Shown: piece by piece, positions 43,456-51,799 of the stretch
Layout: the number at the start of each line of letters is the position of its first letter
Numbering within the stretch: position 1 is the first letter of the stretch
Origin: Myxococcales bacterium
GTDB taxonomy: Bacteria > Myxococcota_A > UBA9160 > UBA4427
Direction of reading: 5' to 3'
Assembly: GCA_012959805.1 (NCBI GenBank)
Contig: DUCN01000082.1
Location: 124,001-188,000, forward strand
DNA: 64,000 nucleotides
The notes under the pieces: model-generated
The model's input: the letters and a program-made list of their open reading frames with translations, nothing else
Databases searched by the model: none
What the model was told of the DNA's origin: nothing
Translations under genes and position numbers: made by a program

Positions 43456-46242
43456 TTGGCGCGCCTCGACTCCCGCCATCAAAAGCATCGAAGAATTCCC
43501 CGCTTCGTCCCAGCGATTATCACTTTCGCAATTCTTGTTCTCGTCGGCTCATCTGCGACGGCGCAATTCGGAAGACAAAACCCTGGAGGCCAGAATGGCC
43601 TGCGGCCAATTGGGCGTGCTAGCCAACCCTCCAAGGGCGAAGCCCGGGATATTGCGCGCAGTCACTTACAGCGCAACCGCCGCGCCCTGGGCTTTTCCGT
43701 GGGCGATCTCGACGGGTTCGTCTTGCGCCAGCAACATCGAAGTGCGAAGAGCGGATTGACCCACCTTTATTTCCGCCAACAGATCGACGGCATCGATGTA
43801 GAAGGTGCGGACCTGGTTTCCGCCATCGACAGCGAGGGTCGCTTGCTCAGCCAGGGTGACCGCTTGGTGCGCGGCTTACGTGGGCGCATCGAGACGCGAC
43901 GTCCAGCTCTCAGTGCCGACGCTGCCTTGCTCGCTGCGGCGACGGAACTCGGATTAGCCCCCCCCGCGTCCCTTGAAATTCGCAGCACTAGGGGCGGCAT
44001 CACAGCTGAAGTCGTCTTCGAGCCCTCGGGTATTTCACGTGACGAGATTCCCGCGAAGCTTTCCTTCGTCGTCACCGATACCGGCGCGATTCGCATCGCC
44101 TGGAATGTCGTGATCCGAACTCCCGACGGTCGTCATTGGTGGAATCTATTCGTTGATGCCGAGACCGGCACCATCGTTGAACGTCAGGATTGGATTGCAC
44201 GTGATTCCTACAACGTCTTTTCCCCGCCTCTCCCTAGCCCCGACGAAGGTTCCCGCAGCCTCGAGATCAACCCCGCCAACGCGACCGCCTCTCCTTTCGG
44301 CTGGCACGACACCAACGAAGTCGCGGGTGCAGAATTCACCGATACGCGGGGGAATAACGTACACGCCCAGGAGGACACCGACGGGAACGATACAGGGGGC
44401 GTGCGCCCGGATGGCGGCGGATCCCTCGTATTCGACTTCCCCGTCAACAGCACCCTGCATCCGAGCAGCTATCAGTCCGCCGCTGTCGCCAACCTTTTTT
44501 ACTGGAATAACTACCTACACGACGTGCTCTACCAATACGGTTTCGATGAAGCTGCAGGGAATTTCCAAGAGAATAACTACGGTAACGGGGGCTCTGCAGG
44601 CGACCCCGTTCAAGCCGACGCCCAGGACGGCTCCGATATCAACAACGCACAATTCGGCACGCCCCCGGATGGATTCGATCCGCGCATGGAGATGTTTTTA
44701 TTTACTCAGCTGCCAGCGCCGTCCCTCCAAATCCTGACACCGGCGGGCATCGCAGGATTTTACGCCACCAGTAGCGGAGCCTTCGGCGCAGGTACTTTGG
44801 GCCTGACCGATAGCGTGATCCTGGCACTCGACGCCGCTGATGGCCCGGGCCCGTCTACGACCGACGCATGCTCCGCCCTCACCAACGCCGGCGCCGTAGC
44901 GGGAAACATCGCGATCGCAGATCGCGGCAGTTGTTTATTCATCGTGAAGGTTGCGAACGTTCAGGCAGCGGGTGCAATCGGAATCATCATCGCCAACAAC
45001 GCGGGAGACGCTCTCGTCAACATGGGGGGAACCGAGCCTTCCCTCGTTATTCCGGCGCTCTTCGTTGGACAGAGCGACGGAACCACCATTAAGAATCAGC
45101 TCGGTGCCGGTGTCACCGCCACGATGATCACAGCGGCGCCACGGGGCTCTTCCTTTGACAACGGCATCCTCGCCCACGAGTACGGACACGGTCTCAGCAA
45201 CCGCCTAACCGGGGGAGCCATGAACGTCAGTTGTCTAAACAACACCCAATCGATGGGCATGGGAGAGGGGTGGAGCGATTGGCTCGCTCTGATGGTGACT
45301 GCCGAGAATAGCGACAGCGCAATCGTCCCCGTGCCCATAGGTACCTATGCCCTGGGGCAGCCGACCACCGGGCCGGGTCTTCGCAATCATCCCTATAGTC
45401 GAGATCTCACCCTGAGCCCCTTGACCCTTGCGGACATCGTGACCCTCGACCAACCCCATGGCGTTGGCGAAGTGTGGGCGAGCGCCCTTTGGGACCTCTA
45501 CTGGAATCTCCTCGATTACTACGGTTTCGACGCCGACCTCTACGCTGGAACCGGAGGCAATAATCTCCTCTTTCAACTCGTCCTCGATGCGATGAAGATC
45601 CAGGCTTGCAATCCGACTTTTCTACAAGCTCGCGACGCGCTCCTCCTGGCCGACGCGAACGCCAACGCTGGAGCGAATGAATGTTTGATATGGGAGGCCT
45701 TTGCACGCCGCGGAATCGGCTTCAGTGCAACCAGCGGATCGTCTTCGACAACAACGGTCTCTGAAGCCTTCGACGAGCCCACCACATGCCAGAATGAATG
45801 CGGAAACAGCACGCTTCAGCCTGGAGAACAATGTGACGACGGCGGCGCTGCCTTCTTCGACGGCTGTGCGGCGAACTGCCGCAGTGAAAGCCTACTCCCG
45901 GCATTCACCGGCATAGCAAGCGGCGGAACCGTGACCGCGACGATCGACGGCGTCGTCGTGCAGATCACAACAACGCCGGGACAGTCTGCCAACTCCATTG
46001 CAGCTGCACTCGCAGCCGCCATCAACGCCAACACGGCATTGGCGGCGTTGAACGACATCTCTGCAGCCCAGACGAACCAGGTCGTGATCACGGGCATCCT
46101 GGATTCGCTCATCATCAACGACTCCGGATTGAACCCGGCGCCCGTCCCTTTGCTAGGACTCGCGTCTCGCGGACTCCTCGTCTTGACGCTATTCGGCCTG
46201 GTTGCCGGAAGGATGCGGTCAGGTTGCTCCCGTGGTTGCTGA
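43456..46242 (+). CDS. Secreted M36 (fungalysin-like) metalloprotease with PA domain and Myxo-type Cys repeat
   Basis: A 928-residue preproprotein. Order: signal/membrane segment ('FAILVLVGSSATAQ'); propeptide with FTP/PepSY-like region (about 60-240); M36 catalytic domain with zinc site 'LAHEYGHGLSNRLTGG' near residue 573 and third ligand Glu in 'MGMGEGWSDWLALMV' near 603; an inserted protease-associated domain (about 465-560, 'NIAIADRGSCLFIVKVANVQ'); a cysteine-rich repeat near 785-810 ('CGNSTLQPGEQCDDGGAAFF', 'GCAANC') of the kind abundant in Myxococcus; and a C-terminal hydrophobic segment with Arg ('RGLLVLTLFGLVAGRM') resembling a cell-surface sorting tag. It would be an exported, surface-attached endopeptidase. 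Start TTG 43456 is best supported by GAAGAGGAAA but is weak. Confidence 0.86.
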   Translation: MARLDSRHQKHRRIPRFVPAIITFAILVLVGSSATAQFGRQNPGGQNGLRPIGRASQPSKGEARDIARSHLQRNRRALGFSVGDLDGFVLRQQHRSAKSGLTHLYFRQQIDGIDVEGADLVSAIDSEGRLLSQGDRLVRGLRGRIETRRPALSADAALLAAATELGLAPPASLEIRSTRGGITAEVVFEPSGISRDEIPAKLSFVVTDTGAIRIAWNVVIRTPDGRHWWNLFVDAETGTIVERQDWIARDSYNVFSPPLPSPDEGSRSLEINPANATASPFGWHDTNEVAGAEFTDTRGNNVHAQEDTDGNDTGGVRPDGGGSLVFDFPVNSTLHPSSYQSAAVANLFYWNNYLHDVLYQYGFDEAAGNFQENNYGNGGSAGDPVQADAQDGSDINNAQFGTPPDGFDPRMEMFLFTQLPAPSLQILTPAGIAGFYATSSGAFGAGTLGLTDSVILALDAADGPGPSTTDACSALTNAGAVAGNIAIADRGSCLFIVKVANVQAAGAIGIIIANNAGDALVNMGGTEPSLVIPALFVGQSDGTTIKNQLGAGVTATMITAAPRGSSFDNGILAHEYGHGLSNRLTGGAMNVSCLNNTQSMGMGEGWSDWLALMVTAENSDSAIVPVPIGTYALGQPTTGPGLRNHPYSRDLTLSPLTLADIVTLDQPHGVGEVWASALWDLYWNLLDYYGFDADLYAGTGGNNLLFQLVLDAMKIQACNPTFLQARDALLLADANANAGANECLIWEAFARRGIGFSATSGSSSTTTVSEAFDEPTTCQNECGNSTLQPGEQCDDGGAAFFDGCAANCRSESLLPAFTGIASGGTVTATIDGVVVQITTTPGQSANSIAAALAAAINANTALAALNDISAAQTNQVVITGILDSLIINDSGLNPAPVPLLGLASRGLLVLTLFGLVAGRMRSGCSRGC

Positions 46243-46275
46243 TCCAGCTTCAGCGCTCCACCTCCGTCCGTGAAT

Positions 46276-46315
46276 GCCGGTGACGGATAGGCAGAAAACT
46301 TCCTATTCCCTCACC
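46276..46315. repeat. Degenerate third copy of the dispersed repeat
   Basis: Matches the right part of the 90-bp repeats at 56194 and 59083: CCGGTGxxGGA-, GGCAG and AAACTTCCTATTCCC followed by CACC. It lies directly between the protease stop and the RND-pump relic. Confidence 0.55.
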
Positions 46316-46329
46316 AGGAAAATGGAATG

Positions 46330-46625
46330 TTAGGCGATTAAGGTCGGCGGCGAATTCGTGATGCGGAAGAGTGTGGCATAGAGAACCGGTACGACCCCAA
46401 GCGTAAGCAGTGTGCCCACGCCGAGCCCAAAGGCGATTACCACTGACATCCCGAACCAAAGAGACCCCCAAAGAACATCAGGGGCATCAAGCCCAAGATC
46501 GTCGTCAGCGTGGTCATCAAGATCGGACGCAGACGCTGAGCGGCGGCTTCAATGATCGCATCGTGTTCCGTTAATCCGGCGAGCGTCTGGGTTTCGATAC
46601 GATCGATCAGGAAATCATATAGGGC
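46330..46625 (-). pseudogene. RND efflux transporter C-terminal relic (frameshifted)
   Basis: Reverse strand: 'FLIDRIETQTLAGLTEHDAI', 'IEAAAQRLRPILMTTLTTIL' and 'GLMPLMFFGG' are the hallmark block before the last helices of HAE1/HME RND pumps. A one-base shift near 46462 is needed to continue into 'WFGMSVVIAFGLGVGTLLTL', 'GVVPVLYATLF' and the natural stop at 46330. All sequence N-terminal to about 46625 is gone; there the DNA switches abruptly to a P450 fragment on the other strand. Confidence 0.8.
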
Positions 46626-46820
46626 GAGAAGTTCGTGATGTACTGCGGAGCGGCCAACCGAGACCCCCGCGTATTCGCTCAGCCGGAGGTCTTCGACATT
46701 GCACGCAAGCCGAACCCGCACATCGCCTTCGGTACCGGCACGCATTCCTGCATGGGCAGCCACATCGCAAAGCTGTTGCGCTGTCTGGAACGTCTTTATC
46801 TGCCCGAATCTGATGTTGTT
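46623..46820 (+). pseudogene. Cytochrome P450 heme-loop relic
   Basis: About 60 codons reading '[20 protein letters not shown]', '[20 protein letters not shown]' and 'MGSHIAKLL': the Asn-Arg-Asp block and the heme-cysteine signature FGxGxHxCxG of bacterial P450s. All upstream P450 sequence is missing, and downstream similarity ends at about 46820, yet the frame stays open into the Baeyer-Villiger monooxygenase. The gene is therefore a relic in frame with, but not part of, the next gene. Confidence 0.82.
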
Positions 46821-46898
46821 GCAGCGGGGTCTCCGTCGAGTGCTTTTGCTGTACCGCCGGTGTTCGCTGATTCCCGTGATTGTGCCATGCTAATCGGG

Positions 46899-48839
46899 AT
46901 GACAAACCCCTTCCGGAATCCACACGCGGGCCAGCCTTTCGACGGAGGAGTTGATTTCGCCGTCGCGCTCGAAGACGTCAGCGTACCTGCGCTGCTCTGT
47001 TCGCTCGTTCACATGACCGGCGACCCCTCTTGGATCCGTAGCGAGCGCCGCCCACGAATGGCGGCCGTCTCATTCTTGCAGAGCGAGATGCCTGATGACG
47101 AGCTCGCCGGCGTTCGAGCAGAGGCCCTGGCTGCAATCGAGACTTATAGTGAGGGGGGTTGCCAACCGCGCGACTTGCCGAGAGGAATCCTCGTCGAAAT
47201 GATGGAATTCCTGGCCTGCAACCCTTTGTCGACCCGAATGAGAGATCTCTTCTTTTTCGACCTCCAGCTTGAGGGGAGGGATACCGCCGCGATCACGTGG
47301 GGCCACGAAATTGAAGAATCTGTGAAGTGCGATTCTTCGGTCGTCGTGATCGGCGCGGGCATGGCCGGTATACAGGCCGGGATTCGTCTGGCGCAGGCGG
47401 GGCTGCCCTTCACGATCGTTGAGAAAAATCAGGGACCCGGCGGCACTTGGTGGGAGAATCGCTATCCCGGTGCGCGAGTCGACGTCGCGAGCCACCAATA
47501 CTGTTATGCGTTCGAGCCCGCCGACCACTGGAGCGAGTACTACTGCCAGCATCCCGAGCTGCGCGCATATTTCACGAACGTGCTCGACAAGCACGAACTC
47601 CGGCCACATTGTCGCTTCGAGACGGAAGTGGTCGGCGCGATGTGGGACGAGGGGACCGCGCGTTGGAGTGTCCGAATCCGAACGAGCGAAGGTAAGATCG
47701 AAGAACTCGACGCGCGTTTCGTTATCTCTGCAGTCGGTTCTCTCAACATTCCGAACCTTCCTGAAATCGAAGGCATGGACCGCTTCCAGGGCGAATCCTT
47801 TCACTCGACGCGGTGGCCGGAGGACTTCGACCATTCAGGGAAACGCTTTGCGTTACTCGGCGCCGGCGCGAGTGGATTTCAAATTGCACCCACTATCGCG
47901 GATGAGGTGGAGTGCCTCTCGATTTTTCAGCGAACGGCGCAGTGGGTCATGCCCAACTCTATGTATCACACGAAAGTGCCGCCGGGTGAGACCTGGGCTA
48001 TGCGACATTTACCCTTTTATGCGCGGTGGCTTCGATTCATGATGACCTACCCTGGGATCGGGTCTGGCATTGAGTCCTTTCGAATCGACCCGACGCACAA
48101 AGATCCCAGCAACCGTTCAGTCAACGCGGCCAACGCCGCTGGACGCGACTATCTACTCGCATTTTTGCACACCCAGCTCGAGGGCCGACCGGACCTGATC
48201 GAGAAGGTCCTTCCGAGCTACCCGACCTTCGGCAAGCGTGTGCTGCAGGATGATGGCAGCTGGTTCCAGTGCCTCAGGAAATCCAACGTCGAACTCGTTC
48301 GGACGGGCATCAAGCGGATCGTTCCAGAGGGCATTGAGACGACCGATGGCACGACTCATCCCGTCGACGTGATTTGTTATGCGACGGGCTTTAAACACAA
48401 CCAATTCGTTGCCTTCGACATGATCGGCCGAGGCGGGACATCGCTACATGCTCAATGGGGTGACGAGCCATCTGCGTATCTGGGCATCACCGCCCCTAAG
48501 TTCCCGAACGTGTTCTTTTGCTACGGGCCGGGAACCAATCTGGCCCATAGCGCTGGTCTCTTCTTCCACTCCGAGTACCAGACGATGCACGCTATGCAGG
48601 CCATTCACAGAGTTCTCGCGGCGGACGCGCGGTCGATCGAAGTACGACAGGACGTCCACGACCGTTATGTCGATCGACTGGTGCAAGAGATCTCTGCTCT
48701 CGTTTGGGCCCACCCGACCATTCAGCACAGCCACTACAAGAATCCGAACGGAAGGGTCTACACTTTGTCGCCGTGGCCTATCGATGAGTATTGGGAAATG
48801 ACCCGTGAGCTCGACCCGAAGAATTATTTGGTCGAGTAG
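46899..48839 (+). CDS. Baeyer-Villiger monooxygenase (HAPMO-like, long N-terminus)
   Basis: A 646-residue class B flavoprotein. N-terminal extra domain (1-140, '[20 protein letters not shown]') typical of 4-hydroxyacetophenone monooxygenase-type enzymes; FAD motif '[20 protein letters not shown]' near 148; Baeyer-Villiger fingerprint FxGxxxHxxxWP as '[16 protein letters not shown]' near 297; NADPH motif '[18 protein letters not shown]' near 317. It inserts oxygen next to a ketone to make an ester or lactone. ATG 46899 ([11 protein letters not shown]) or 46887 is the start; the open frame back to 46635 is P450 debris. In a region rich in lipid and ring catabolism it may process cyclic or aryl ketones. 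Confidence 0.87.
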   Translation: MTNPFRNPHAGQPFDGGVDFAVALEDVSVPALLCSLVHMTGDPSWIRSERRPRMAAVSFLQSEMPDDELAGVRAEALAAIETYSEGGCQPRDLPRGILVEMMEFLACNPLSTRMRDLFFFDLQLEGRDTAAITWGHEIEESVKCDSSVVVIGAGMAGIQAGIRLAQAGLPFTIVEKNQGPGGTWWENRYPGARVDVASHQYCYAFEPADHWSEYYCQHPELRAYFTNVLDKHELRPHCRFETEVVGAMWDEGTARWSVRIRTSEGKIEELDARFVISAVGSLNIPNLPEIEGMDRFQGESFHSTRWPEDFDHSGKRFALLGAGASGFQIAPTIADEVECLSIFQRTAQWVMPNSMYHTKVPPGETWAMRHLPFYARWLRFMMTYPGIGSGIESFRIDPTHKDPSNRSVNAANAAGRDYLLAFLHTQLEGRPDLIEKVLPSYPTFGKRVLQDDGSWFQCLRKSNVELVRTGIKRIVPEGIETTDGTTHPVDVICYATGFKHNQFVAFDMIGRGGTSLHAQWGDEPSAYLGITAPKFPNVFFCYGPGTNLAHSAGLFFHSEYQTMHAMQAIHRVLAADARSIEVRQDVHDRYVDRLVQEISALVWAHPTIQHSHYKNPNGRVYTLSPWPIDEYWEMTRELDPKNYLVE

Positions 48840-48916
48840 TTTGGCTGCATTGGGGCGTGGCCCTGTACGAAAAGTGTACTCAATGGAGGAAGCTAGTCTT
48901 TCTCCGGGAGTTTAAA

Positions 48917-49084
48917 ATGTCAAATGAGAAGAAGATGCGAAGGCGGTCACCGAAGAGCTTAAAGCTGAGACCGTGAAGCGGCTGAAGTGCGGCTGAAGTA
49001 AAGCGATCGTTCAAAGGCCGGTATTGCTATGGAGCTAGGCATCAGCGCGAAGTCGATTGGTGAGTGGGTTCGGAAGGCGGCCTA
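48917..49084 (+). mobile_element. IS3-family OrfA relic
   Basis: Starts 'MSNEKKMRR', then in a shifted frame 'AVTEELKAETVKRLKCG', and in a third frame 'MELGISAKSIGEWVRKAA' before a stop. Together these are the helix-turn-helix region of IS3-type OrfA transposase subunits (EEFKAE and GISxKxxxxWV blocks). At least two frameshifts make it non-functional. No linked OrfB was found downstream; the OrfB relic at 41435 is the opposite strand and 7 kb away. Confidence 0.72.
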
Positions 49085-49432
49085 AGAAGAAACCTCAAAC
49101 TGTCTCTTAGCGAAGAGCGGTTCCCGTCGGGAATATTTGACGACAACACAATGGATTTATGCATACAACGTGGAGCGACGCCATGGGTCGCTCAGCGGTC
49201 GTTGGGCCGAAATGTTATTTGAACAATGAGAACAACAGCAGAGGCAGGCCGCTTGAGGGTCAAGCGAAATCGCTAACTAAACGGCTGGCTGGTACCGGTT
49301 CTTTGGCCATGCATGCCAGAGGCGAAATCAGTCCTTCTCATACGAGGCGTGATCGAATTCCAACGCCGTCGCGTTCTCGTTCACAATGCGGACCACATCT
49401 GCTTCGACGTCTTCCCCCAGTTTCACATGAAC
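49085..49432. other. Decayed stretch with a possible amidohydrolase tail
   Basis: No intact gene. On the minus strand 49328-49428 reads 'KLGEDVEADVVRIVNENATA' and 'LEFDHASYEKD' then stop, reminiscent of the C-terminal (D-x-x-R-I-x-x-x-N-A) helix of amidohydrolase-2 proteins. The remainder shows no domain. The tail call is tentative. Confidence 0.3.
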
Positions 49433-50077
49433 TCAACTCGTTGGGCGGAAGTTTTGTCTCGAAATTGCGTACGTCGCGATCAGCATCAACGAGACGCAAA
49501 GCATAACCAGCATGATAGCCGATGCGCTCGGCGCGGCGGGAGCGGATGGCCCGCCAGAAGCGTCGACGGTGCCCGTATCGCCCGCATAATTCTTCGGCGA
49601 ATTCGTACCCGACCCGGTGGTGCTATCGAACGAATCGAGACCATTCGTCGGTACCGGCCCAAATGCGAAACTATCCACGCCTGCGAACGAGACTGTGTCA
49701 CCGCCTGTGTTGAAGAACGGCACATTTGCGGGTGGAATGATCACATCGGGCGTAGGCGCACCCGGTAGAGCTGCAAAGCCAGCTGTCGCGATGAGATAGC
49801 TTTTTCCATTAGTCGGGCCCGTGACCGTTCCATTCGCCCATGAGAATGAATGCGCGGTGCTCGAAAGCGAACCGTTACCGACACCGACTTCCGCGCCCGT
49901 AGTACCGAGATCCAGGAGTTCGACGTATTGGATGGTTCCGTCCGAGTTGCTGAACACTTCGACGACGTCCCAAGTGTGAATTCCGGCTGTCGCGCTCGCC
50001 GCGAGAAAAAATACGGCGCAGCCGAAGAAGAACGCTACGAATGGCATCGAATGAAAGGAAGGTTCAAATTTTCTCAT
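49433..50077 (-). CDS. Exported protein with lamin-tail-like domain and C-terminal membrane anchor
   Basis: A 214-residue protein: signal sequence ('FVAFFFGCAVFFLAASATAG'), a beta-rich domain ('DVVEVFSNSDGTIQYVELLD', 'FSWANGTVTGPTNGKSYLIA') of the lamin-tail type, a Ser/Pro/Ala linker, and a C-terminal hydrophobic helix ('SAIMLVMLCVSLMLIATYAI') followed by a short Arg-containing tail. This is the layout of surface proteins carrying a C-terminal sorting or anchoring segment. Function unknown. Start has no good ribosome site. A similar C-terminal hydrophobic tail is present on the M36 protease. Confidence 0.62.
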   Translation of the reverse strand: MRKFEPSFHSMPFVAFFFGCAVFFLAASATAGIHTWDVVEVFSNSDGTIQYVELLDLGTTGAEVGVGNGSLSSTAHSFSWANGTVTGPTNGKSYLIATAGFAALPGAPTPDVIIPPANVPFFNTGGDTVSFAGVDSFAFGPVPTNGLDSFDSTTGSGTNSPKNYAGDTGTVDASGGPSAPAAPSASAIMLVMLCVSLMLIATYAISRQNFRPTS

Positions 50078-50549
50078 AGTGGATCAGCTTCCGTGTATGT
50101 CACTTGGGAGTGTAATTTTCAGTTCGAATTGACTATGCATGAAAATTTCACAGATGTGCGAGAATAATTATCCCTGCAGGGCAAATGATCGGCTGGTGGA
50201 CGTGTCGTGGCTGGGATTCGTTCGCGGGAGCTCAGGCCGAGCGGCGGAGTTGCGCGCGAACCTGCAGGAGATGCGGGCCGAGGGCCTCGATGATCATCGT
50301 CAAGAACTCGGGAGACATCGCATGCCGGCGGATCTTGAATACTGTGCCCCTAGTGCGGCGGATGAGCCATCGGTTCCTGGCGGAAGCGGTGTCGCATCGA
50401 TTTCGCGATCTGAGCCACCTCGATCGGATCGTTCTGGCTGTCGAAAACGGCGAGGCGGAAGCAGCTGCTCAGGCGGCGGAGGAGCGATCGAGAATGATGG
50501 CCGCTGGAATTTTCGCCAACGCACCGTCGTCGGTCCGAATTGGAAGCAC
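50078..50549. other. Interval with a possible regulator relic
   Basis: No assured gene. A 122-codon plus-strand frame (50185-50553) carries 'HRFRDLSHLDRIVLAVENGE' and 'AEAAAQAAEERSRMM', similar in pattern to the last helices of GntR/FCD-type regulators (H-x-x-I-x-x-A-I-x-x-G-D-x-x-x-A). N-terminal sequence does not show a winged helix. A relic or chance; low confidence. Confidence 0.3.
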
Positions 50550-51437
50550 ATGAAACTTCGCGTCTGGGGGGTATGCAGAGCTGGGATCTTGCTCACTGTC
50601 TTTGTGCTCCTTTTCGTCGGGTGCGGTCGCGACGACGAAGCGTCCGCGGTAGCGGAAGAGGGGGCACGACCGACAAGCGGAGTCCGTCCAAGTTCGCCGA
50701 GGGTCGTCACCCTATCTCCGCAAGCAACACGGTTCGTGATCGAGATCGGCGCGCGGCATCAACTCGTTGGCATCGATTCTGACTCACGATCTCTGTTAGG
50801 CCTCGACTCGGTCTCGATCGTGGACCTCGAAAGCTTGCACGAAATCGCTCCCGATCTGGTGCTTGTTCCGAGGCTTCCATCCGCTGAAGAAACAATCCGC
50901 GATCTGCAATCCGAAGGCATACGTCTTGTCGAATTTACGCCTCACGACATGGAAGACGTGTACGGGCTATGCCGTGGGCTCGGCGCCGAACTGGTCGGCG
51001 TCATGGCAGCCACATTATTCGAACGCGGAATATCTCGACCGATGGCGATCCTTGCCGGACGATCTCCGCCGATGGGGAGACCACGCATCGTGGCTCTCGT
51101 CGGCATCGATCCGCCGGAGCTGGCCGGCGGTCATAGCTTCGAAACGGATCTGATTGAAGTCGTTGGCGGTTCGAGCGCAACGCATGGCGGCGAGGACACG
51201 AGAATTAAGTACACGCCTGCTCTACTGCGCGAACTCGGGCCCGATCTCGTACTCGTGACGACGAGCCTTCCGGCAACCGAGGCTGAGGTCGAGCGCGCCC
51301 GTGCGGTCATTCCGGACCAATTTCAAGTCGCATTTTTCGACTTCGAGCGCGACAGATTCTGGCTACGACAACCTGTGAAAGATGCAGAACGGCTTCGTGT
51401 ATTGCTCTTGTCGTCGGGTCTCGACCTTGGCTGGTGA
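50550..51437 (+). CDS. BtuF/FecB-like periplasmic binding lipoprotein
   Basis: A 295-residue protein: leader 'GILLTVFVLLFVGCG' with lipobox-like end, then 'PRVVTLSPQATRFVIEIGAR', 'QLVGIDSDSRSLLGLDSVSI' and 'LESLHEIAPDLVLVPRLPSA', the standard opening of class III (BtuF/FhuD/FecB) substrate-binding proteins for vitamin B12, siderophores or heme. No ABC permease or ATPase gene adjoins it, which is unusual; it may serve a transporter elsewhere. ATG 50550 is chosen because it gives the leader; the frame is open to 50139. Confidence 0.75.
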   Translation: MKLRVWGVCRAGILLTVFVLLFVGCGRDDEASAVAEEGARPTSGVRPSSPRVVTLSPQATRFVIEIGARHQLVGIDSDSRSLLGLDSVSIVDLESLHEIAPDLVLVPRLPSAEETIRDLQSEGIRLVEFTPHDMEDVYGLCRGLGAELVGVMAATLFERGISRPMAILAGRSPPMGRPRIVALVGIDPPELAGGHSFETDLIEVVGGSSATHGGEDTRIKYTPALLRELGPDLVLVTTSLPATEAEVERARAVIPDQFQVAFFDFERDRFWLRQPVKDAERLRVLLLSSGLDLGW

Positions 51438-51799
51438 TGATCGGCTTTCTGCGAGAGCTCAGTCGTCACCGCGAAGTAAGCGTCCATTTCAGGTCGTTCT
51501 TTCTGCCTGATTTTATCATCGCTACATCTCCTCTCTCGCGGAGGGGGCCGAAACGCCCGGTGGGGTCGCGGTCCTTCCGTCCGTATCGGCCGGATCATCG
51601 TCGCAGAGGCGGCTATCAGCGGGCAGGCGGTACGGGCTTCACGCAGCCAGCGCGACAGATCAACTAAAGGCGGCAACTCCCCCGGCACAGGGCGCACCCT
51701 GGATTCACAGGGTTAGACTTGCTGGCACCTTCCCGAGAGCATTGATGTATGAGGCTATCCGGGTCACCGTCCGCAAGAATTCGGTCCCGCGATACTTGT
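51438..51799. other. Intergenic region between convergent genes
   Basis: About 360 bp between the binding lipoprotein and the hybrid histidine kinase stop. Frames here are Arg/Ser-rich with no domain. No clear terminator hairpin with T-run. Confidence 0.5.

Noticed and set aside
46635-46898. N-terminal P450 domain of a P450-BVMO fusion
   Set aside because: Only the heme loop is present, without the rest of the P450; it is a relic in frame by chance.
46820-46898. Leu/Arg-rich frame ([15 protein letters not shown]) as another RND fragment
   Set aside because: Too short and compositionally simple to assign to any family.
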